A DNA stretch of 64,000 bases, from contig NZ_NIVS01000056.1 of NCBI RefSeq assembly GCF_002205165.1, positions 1-64,000 of the forward strand. The letters are read 5' to 3'. Every line of letters starts with the position of its first letter. Position 1 is the first letter of the stretch. Under the pieces are notes generated by a model that saw only the letters and a program-made list of their open reading frames with translations, searched no databases and had not been told where the DNA came from. This stretch comes from Stenotrophomonas maltophilia (lineage in GTDB: Bacteria > Pseudomonadota > Gammaproteobacteria > Xanthomonadales > Xanthomonadaceae). The position numbers and the translations under genes were made by a program. Positions 59,531 through 64,000 of the stretch are shown piece after piece.

Positions 59531-59765
59531 TTGTCCGCCCCGTGCACTTCCTTGTGAAAATCCTTACATACCACAGCCATGTTCTCCGACTTGGTAGCGC
59601 TCCATCGGCATGACGCTGTACATGATGCGCATCAGAGTTAGCCAAATCGGTAGGCTTGCCGCAATTGGCGCAGTTGCCGCCTTGATTACTTAGACCTTCT
59701 GCTTTTTCTGCCCGCCTTCGCACTCAATAGTGGAACCGGCGGGGAGGATGTGCCCTCGCTGTCCG
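59527..59765 (-). pseudogene. Decayed HNH-nuclease Rhs toxin tip
   Basis: Three frames together read a colicin-like HNH domain: GHILPAGSTIECEGGQKKQK, then (shifted) GLSNQGGNCANCGKPT and SDAHHVQRHADG, then (shifted again) TKSENMAVVCKDFHKEVHGA followed by TGA. The zinc Cys pair, the HH and the terminal H are all recognisable. Two frameshifts, near 59698 and near 59611, inactivate it. No Rhs core precedes it; the exported immunity gene abuts instead. Confidence 0.68.
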
Positions 59766-59770
59766 CCCCC

Positions 59771-60334
59771 CTATTTGTCAGGCATTGGATGGGATGATGG
59801 ACGAGCTACCAAGTCGGCAAGATCTTTACCCCACTCGCCACGAGAAGGGCACATCAAGGTATCCGCAGTTGCATTTCGCTTGAATCTGCACGTGCGAAGT
59901 CCTCCCAGCACTACAGCGAGCTCATCGCGTTCTCCAAGAGTTGATGTAATCGCGCTTAGATGAACTGAACCCGTCCCTGAACTTTTCGAATTAATATAAA
60001 CATCGTAGTAATTTCGACCATCCAATTCCCGCTCGTAGACAGAAACTGAGCTACCAAGACGCGTCAACTCCAGCTTAGGAATCAAGCCTTGTGAAGGCCG
60101 CTGCGGAGAGTCACCTTCGTAAATCGTCAGGACATCACCAGCACCCGATCGAACACGATGAATAGAATAGTCTGCTGGATTCTCATAACTTACTGACATT
60201 CCATTTGGGACGCGCAAACATGCACCGTACATGAAGTAATCACACCCATAGCGCCATAACTCAGAGCTTTGAGCATTCACATTTAACGGGACCAGAGCAA
60301 GTAAGGCAAAAATAAATCGACCCGTGATGATCAT
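59771..60334 (-). CDS. Exported immunity protein paired with the metzincin-like Rhs tip
   Basis: A 187-residue protein with a Sec signal peptide (MIITGRFIFALLALVPLNVNA, no lipobox). The mature part has three Cys near both ends (RYGCDYFMYGACLRV; LRTCRFKRN), suitable for disulfides in the periplasm. It starts 1 nt after the stop of the Rhs unit carrying an HEVSH metalloprotease motif. Its export implies that the toxin acts in the periplasm. The fold is unknown. Confidence 0.72.
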   Translation of the reverse strand: MIITGRFIFALLALVPLNVNAQSSELWRYGCDYFMYGACLRVPNGMSVSYENPADYSIHRVRSGAGDVLTIYEGDSPQRPSQGLIPKLELTRLGSSVSVYERELDGRNYYDVYINSKSSGTGSVHLSAITSTLGERDELAVVLGGLRTCRFKRNATADTLMCPSRGEWGKDLADLVARPSSHPMPDK

Positions 60335-60335
60335 A

Positions 60336-61616
60336 TTATCGCTCCTGTCTCTTTATGCTTGAGTTCGCACCAATAATTCCATCGATAGTATGATCGTCGA
60401 CCATGCCCGGAACCATATTCATTATTCCACGCCCCATTTCCGGAACAGGCATTCCAGTTGCTGAATTGTATAAATCCTCGACCCCGCCAAGGTGAGAAAC
60501 CTCATGAGGAACGACACCTTTATCAAATCTATCTAGCACGTTGATCTCACTTCTTTTTCCGCCCAGTTCAGCAAAGCTCCGACCAGTGGCATGTGATGTT
60601 GGACCAATTGTTAACTTTACGGAGTTCCTCGCGGCACGGGGAGTATCCCTGGTTACATCGACGACCTCAACCGTCACCTTTGTCTCCCTCCCCCCTACGT
60701 TGTAAGTCCCGGACATCGATGCCACTTGTTCCTTAAAGGTGTTTATGTTCTCCGGGCTTGCACCATCACCAGAGAATTTATTCGGAAAGCTGATTTTTAC
60801 GGAGCCATCTTTCATTTCAGTCACGACTGGAACTCGTCCATCCGGGTCTATGTAGGCGTAAGGACTATTTTTGGCGTAACGGTAACGATTGAACTGCGAC
60901 AGCTTCCCGTCCCTTGCAGTCACCGGATCCACCGACAAGAACATCCCCACCGTCGGGTCCATATACCGCTGCTGCATATACGTCAGCCCGGTACTGACAT
61001 CCATCACGTGCCCGGTATACCCCACCCCGTCCTGCACGGCACCGATGCTCGCGCCATACGGCGTGTACGCCGTCCGCAGCACCACCGCCGCCTGCTCATT
61101 GGTCTCTGCCACCGGGCTGCCCAGTGCATCGGTGTGCTGGTAGCGCACACTGACTGCCCCACTGCCAGCAACCTTGCGCGCTGCCACCAGACTGCCCGCT
61201 AGCTGGATGTACTGGGTGCGCTCGCCCGTCCCCTGATCCCATAGATATGCCAGTGCACCACCCTGGCTGTACAGGTAGTGCCGATTCTTGCCGCTGCCCG
61301 CATCAATCACCGAGCTGCGCCGGCCGTGGCCGTCGTACCGGTAGCGCTCCAGCGAGGTTGCCACGCAGCCGTTTGCCGAAGTCGAACTGGTAGCCCTGCC
61401 CGTTCGTGATCGACAGGTTGCCCTGCACGTCGTAGCCCAGGCCGATGATGGCCGCACCGCCCGCGTTGCGCACGACGGTGAGGCGGTTGCTGCCGTCGTA
61501 GTCATAGCGGCGCTTGCCTTCACCCGGCTGGGTCCAGGTGCGCAGGTTGTCCAGCGCGTCGTGCGACACCGCCCTCCTCTTCGCCAAGCTTCGGTGGAAA
61601 TTGGATTCTGATCCAC
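60336..61616 (-). pseudogene. Orphan Rhs 3' end with metzincin-like metalloprotease tip (unit 4, core frameshifted)
   Basis: Core from DALDNLRTWTQPG through SLVAARKVAGSG to RYMDPTVGMFLSVDP and the DPDGR boundary. A 2-nt deletion near 61365 (compare copy A of the direct repeat) breaks the core frame. The tip of 165 residues is intact: HEVSHLGGVED (DNA 60474-60506) fits HExxHxxGxxD exactly and is followed about 16 residues later by the Met-turn-like GRGIMNM. Metzincins with Asp as third ligand include snapalysin. The exported immunity gene follows after 1 nt. Confidence 0.75.
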
Positions 61617-61791
61617 CGGACGTACGCACGAATACCGACCATCGTCTTTAGTCGGATGACGATGCTTGCCACGCGCACGGATGTAGACCGGATCAAGGTA
61701 ACCCGAGAAACCGCACGCCCTTCGGATTCTCGTGAGAGCAGATAGCGAAAAAATGGCGACGGCGTCTCTTCCGAGCCCAGCGGCAGGCTGG

Positions 61792-62280
61792 TCAGTCGGA
61801 GGTCACTTCAATCGGTAGCCAGTCCAACTGGTCCAAGGCGATCACATACCCGCAATCTTGCCTCTCAAGAAGCGCGTGATCGAACGGCGGCCCCTCTTTG
61901 TACCAAGCTCCCGACATGGATACGAACCTGTCCAAGGCGTAGCCCTGTCCATCTCCCAGGTAGGGTAACAACCTACCTGACAAGCAGTCGACGACGTTAT
62001 CCCCCACCGGTTGGCATCTTACTTGTTGCGTAGCCTTATCGCCCGGAAAAGAGAATCGGCTGCTTCCGCCATGCAGATCGGCGCCATTTCCATAGACAAC
62101 AAGTCTGACCGGCTGTCCCGAAAGCGGGATCGCGCCCTCGACAATCGCTTCCCAGGATGCCTGCGCCCGATCATCCAGAAGGCTGGGCTGGTTTGCTCAC
62201 ACCTTAAGGCTGCTCACATCTGTCCAACCAGCGTTGAGCAGCTTGAGGAAAGCTCTTACCGAGACATCTATTTCGTTCAT
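61792..62280 (-). pseudogene. Immunity-type gene copy B, interrupted by a stop codon
   Basis: Starts MNEIDVSVRAFLKLLNAGWTD like copy A but codon 28 (62199-62197) is TGA where copy A has GGA. The rest of the frame, including GDNVVDCLSGRLLPY and DQLDWLPIEVTSD, is still open, so the mutation is young. A GTG or ATG restart at 62007 would give only the last 71 residues. Confidence 0.8.
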
Positions 62281-62330
62281 TTTATCCCAGCATTCTTCAG
62301 GTCTTGTTCCGCTGGGTGACGCTTGTAGCC
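62277..62330 (-). pseudogene. Toxin-tail remnant upstream of immunity gene B
   Basis: The minus strand reads GYKRHPAEQDLKNAGIK followed by TGA overlapping the ATG of copy B (ATGA). It is a diverged version of the tail at 54634 and is cut at 62330, where the DUF4279-like gene enters. Confidence 0.5.
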
Positions 62331-62746
62331 AACGCCGAAAACGATATCTCAACAGGGAGCCCCAACTCCCCTAATGCAACAACAGAAGAGTGATTGATAG
62401 CCAAATGGCAATCAGCCCCTCCACTGGGCAGCGCCGGCACCATCACCAAAAAATCGATAAAAGCTTCACTGACTCCAGGCAACTGTAGAACAGGGCGACA
62501 GGACTTTTCGATGATTGCATGGAGCCGCAGGATGAGTGATGACACATCTGATAGCCCTCCAGTCAAAGAAAGCATCCAAAGACCATTTCTATCCGTTACT
62601 TCAGTGCCCGCAGAGGTGGTCCATACGCGCCCCTTCGCGTGCGCCTTCGTTGGCTGCACGCCCAATAGATCTGTCAGAAGGTGGGGGTCAAGCGCATCTC
62701 CCTTCAAGAACAACGTCAAATCGCATGTCATTCGTTCGGCGCTCAA
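62297..62746 (-). CDS. DUF4279-like probable immunity protein, 3' end chimeric
   Basis: A 149-residue protein with the DUF4279 pattern CDLTLFLKGDALDPHLLTDLLG, PTKAHAKGRVW and NGLWMLSLTG. The last 10-11 codons (SVTQRNKT) are read from the toxin-tail remnant of the next cassette in a different frame, so the true C-terminus was lost or shortened by the junction near 62330. Start TTG at 62746 has GGGAG upstream and a TTGA overlap with an upstream open frame; ATG at 62731 is an alternative. Confidence 0.6.
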   Translation of the reverse strand: MSAERMTCDLTLFLKGDALDPHLLTDLLGVQPTKAHAKGRVWTTSAGTEVTDRNGLWMLSLTGGLSDVSSLILRLHAIIEKSCRPVLQLPGVSEAFIDFLVMVPALPSGGADCHLAINHSSVVALGELGLPVEISFSALATSVTQRNKT

Positions 62747-62881
62747 GAGCCTAATCTCCCAGGTTTTCGACTGTCCCGCCTTGAGGACTCACCACGTCAC
62801 CCGTGCCAGAGCATGCTTGAAAATCTTGACAGATCCGTCGGGTCAACGGCAAGTGACATATCATTAAATATGAACTCCTGC

Positions 62882-63220
62882 CTAGGCAGACCAGCAATAT
62901 AAAGGCGCCCCGCAAACACCATGAGCACCGAGATCGTCAACATCACTTCCCCAGAAACAGTAAAAAACGTCATTCCCGGGGTGATACACAAGCCAATACC
63001 CATCTTTTCGCGCGACACACCACCCCTCGATAAAGCTCCCTTCTGCCAGATCAGGAAAACCAGGCGCCACAACTACAGCTTTAGCCAAGAACGGTTCGCA
63101 CTGATTTTTAATGATGTCATCCGACAGGCATTGCAAATAGAATTTCGCATCCGTGCCCGGGGCAATGTAGACACCGGTAGAATCCGACAGCTCCGACATC
63201 ATTTTTTCATTAGCACTCAC
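62882..63220 (-). CDS. Probable immunity protein, small
   Basis: A 112-residue protein from GTG 63220 (or ATG 63202): MSELSDSTGVYIAPGTDAKF, EGWCVARKDGYWLVYHPGND, ending HGVCGAPLYCWSA. No domain is assigned. Its start overlaps the end of a toxin-tail frame ending EKLWSYSEC. The 135 bp after its stop (62747-62881) remain open in another frame (FNDMSLAVDPTDLSRFSSML), so either a frameshift extended it originally or a further tail remnant is present. Confidence 0.55.
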   Translation of the reverse strand: MSANEKMMSELSDSTGVYIAPGTDAKFYLQCLSDDIIKNQCEPFLAKAVVVAPGFPDLAEGSFIEGWCVARKDGYWLVYHPGNDVFYCFWGSDVDDLGAHGVCGAPLYCWSA

Positions 63221-63345
63221 TGTAACTCCACAGTTTCTCGCAGATTGCTTGAGCGCCGTTACCGCAGGGTGGCCAAATTACCGCGACCACCTGAGATCCA
63301 AGAAAATGAACAAGCGCAGCCCCTTGCTCAACTCCTCTTTTGGCC
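63210..63345 (-). pseudogene. Toxin-tail remnant between two immunity genes
   Basis: About 44 codons with no start, reading VHFLGSQVVAVIWPPCGNGA and ICEKLWSYSEC before TAA, overlapping the GTG start of the next immunity gene by 11 nt. It begins just after the lipoprotein stop, so the toxin body has been lost. Confidence 0.45.
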
Positions 63346-63348
63346 CAG

Positions 63349-63855
63349 CTAGTTGAGATCTTCCAAGTCAACCGCCACTTCACTAAAGCTCGCCCGCTTG
63401 AGAGGGCCGATGGGCCGCAAGGACTGAACATCAAGCGGAGCGTGAATTTCACCAATCAGCAAGTCGTCCGTTGTGCCGCCCTTCTCTTTCACACGGAAGG
63501 TACCCACCACGGAGACCCACGAATAGGCGTGCTTCTCAAAAATGTCACGTTGAGTCTCGATGGGCCCCCTTATCCGAACTGATACTTCATCGGTTACTCC
63601 AGCCTCGAGCAGTTCTCGACTCGAACTCAGCAAGAAAAGCTCGCGCGCAACGCTGAGATACCCCTCAACGCGCACCAGTTTTCCGTCAAACTGAACCGGC
63701 TTTTCAGCAAGCGCCCTGAAGCTAGCCCGACATGGCAACTGACGGTCAGCCCCACATTTCAGCGCGGGAGACACAGCGTCGCCTCCCCAGTTCTCACAAC
63801 CAGTCAAGATGATCAAGCACACGAAGACCAGAAACATCCCCCGAATCAACTTCAT
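63349..63855 (-). CDS. Lipoprotein, probable Rhs immunity protein (copy 2)
   Basis: A 168-residue lipoprotein: MKLIRGMFLVFVCLIILTGC with lipobox ILTGC. It shares PCRASFRALA, VEGYLSVARELFLLSSSREL, RGPIETQRDIFEKHAYSWVS and GEIHAPLDVQSLRPIGPL with the lipoprotein at 52801-53310 (about half the residues identical by eye). Its ATG overlaps by 4 nt the TGA of an upstream tail frame. Confidence 0.75.
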   Translation of the reverse strand: MKLIRGMFLVFVCLIILTGCENWGGDAVSPALKCGADRQLPCRASFRALAEKPVQFDGKLVRVEGYLSVARELFLLSSSRELLEAGVTDEVSVRIRGPIETQRDIFEKHAYSWVSVVGTFRVKEKGGTTDDLLIGEIHAPLDVQSLRPIGPLKRASFSEVAVDLEDLN

Positions 63856-63932
63856 TCAACCTCCTCAGCCTCGTTCGCGCAATGAAGCATCTCTGCGTTC
63901 CGTTCTGCTTAAGAACTAATGCACGCCACGGC
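63852..63932 (-). pseudogene. Tail of a preceding toxin reading frame
   Basis: Twenty-six codons ending KQNGTQRCFIANEAEEVE with TGA overlapping the lipoprotein ATG. Upstream the frame is closed at 63933-63935 by TGA, so it is either a decayed or a frameshifted toxin end. The remaining bases to 64000 show nothing further that I can assign. Confidence 0.35.
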
Positions 63933-64000
63933 CATCAGTGTACTGATTGACCCAACCCAATCATCGGGTACTGCATCCTGTGCTGCCTATAGCAATATTC

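Larger units (their letters stand above)
61226..62330. repeat. 1.1-kb direct repeat, copy B
   Basis: Counterpart of 53581-54687. Relative to copy A it carries the 2-nt deletion in the Rhs core near 61365 and a nonsense change in the immunity-type gene. The spacer 61630-61791 is nearly identical to 53987-54148 and holds no clear gene. Confidence 0.88.

Noticed and set aside
61226..62330. CRISPR or insertion-sequence explanation for the repeats in the rhs region
   Set aside because: Repeats are long, few and contain Rhs coding sequence; there are no short regularly spaced repeats and no terminal inverted repeats with a transposase.
62797..63072. A separate gene in the alternate frame overlapping 62882-63220
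   Set aside because: The upstream half of that frame is the out-of-frame shadow of the 112-residue protein; only the last 28 codons look natural, so it was mentioned as a possible remnant rather than called as a gene.
52801..64000. Prophage or integrative element as the source of the low-GC region
   Set aside because: No integrase, capsid, tail, transposase or tRNA-end duplication is seen; Rhs cassette displacement explains the content.

Overview
The window looks like a chromosome segment of a Stenotrophomonas-type gammaproteobacterium (Xanthomonadaceae). The base composition is GC-rich over the first 52 kb, and the gene content is typical of the family: tig-clpP-clpX-lon-hupB, a 335-residue NAD-type isocitrate dehydrogenase, an S46 dipeptidyl-peptidase close in size to the Pseudoxanthomonas enzyme, and many TonB-receptor and OmpA features. 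Several GTAG-headed palindromes carry the GCCGACC/GGTCGGC core described as SMAG repeats of S. maltophilia. The genus is an inference; no rRNA is present.

Layout. 1-8.0 kb: minus-strand protein-quality-control block (trigger factor, ClpP, ClpX, Lon, HU-beta) flanked by seven tRNA genes (Asp, Val, Leu, Lys, His, Arg, Pro). 8.2-12.9 kb: membrane protein of the Bax-inhibitor family, LysR regulator, exported cysteine hydrolase, isocitrate dehydrogenase, and a carboxymuconolactone-decarboxylase-like gene coupled to a glutaredoxin. 13.0-26.3 kb: a BepA-like periplasmic metalloprotease, then a phosphate block: phoB (behind a Pho box), phoR, ppk1 and ppx, a TonB-dependent receptor (weak Pho-box-like site), and a glycosyltransferase-PAP2 phosphatase-lpxH run preceded by three TCAT units spaced exactly 11 bp apart. 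That last arrangement suggests PhoB-controlled remodelling of membrane lipid. 26.4-29.6 kb: a Tat-exported protein resembling a Cry-toxin helical domain joined to a jacalin-like lectin, divergent from a DUF2235 (Tle-like) hydrolase. 29.5-38.3 kb: DUF455, purF-cvpA-SPOR-folC, a phosphoglycerate-mutase-like phosphatase and the S46 peptidase. 38.5-50.9 kb: tdh and kbl separated by an opposite-strand TorF-type porin, an rluB-like gene flanked by two small exported proteins sharing a motif, OmpA, a quinone-oxidoreductase-like enzyme, a YczE-type membrane protein, fadH, a SleB-like hydrolase and a GST.

52.8-64 kb is different: lower GC, all minus strand, and built from displaced 3' pieces of rhs genes. 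Four copies of the same Rhs core end are each cut at a different 5' point. Each leads into a different C-terminal tip, normally followed after 1-2 nt, or with a 4-nt stop/start overlap, by a small immunity-type gene. Other cassettes retain only toxin tails plus immunity genes. One tip carries a complete HExxHxxGxxD metzincin signature with a Met-turn and is paired with an immunity protein bearing a Sec signal, which suggests a periplasm-acting metalloprotease effector. A 1.1-kb direct repeat (about 7.6 kb apart), two paralogous lipoprotein genes near the two ends, frameshifts and a nonsense mutation show repeated cassette gain and decay. The intact parental rhs gene would lie beyond position 64000.
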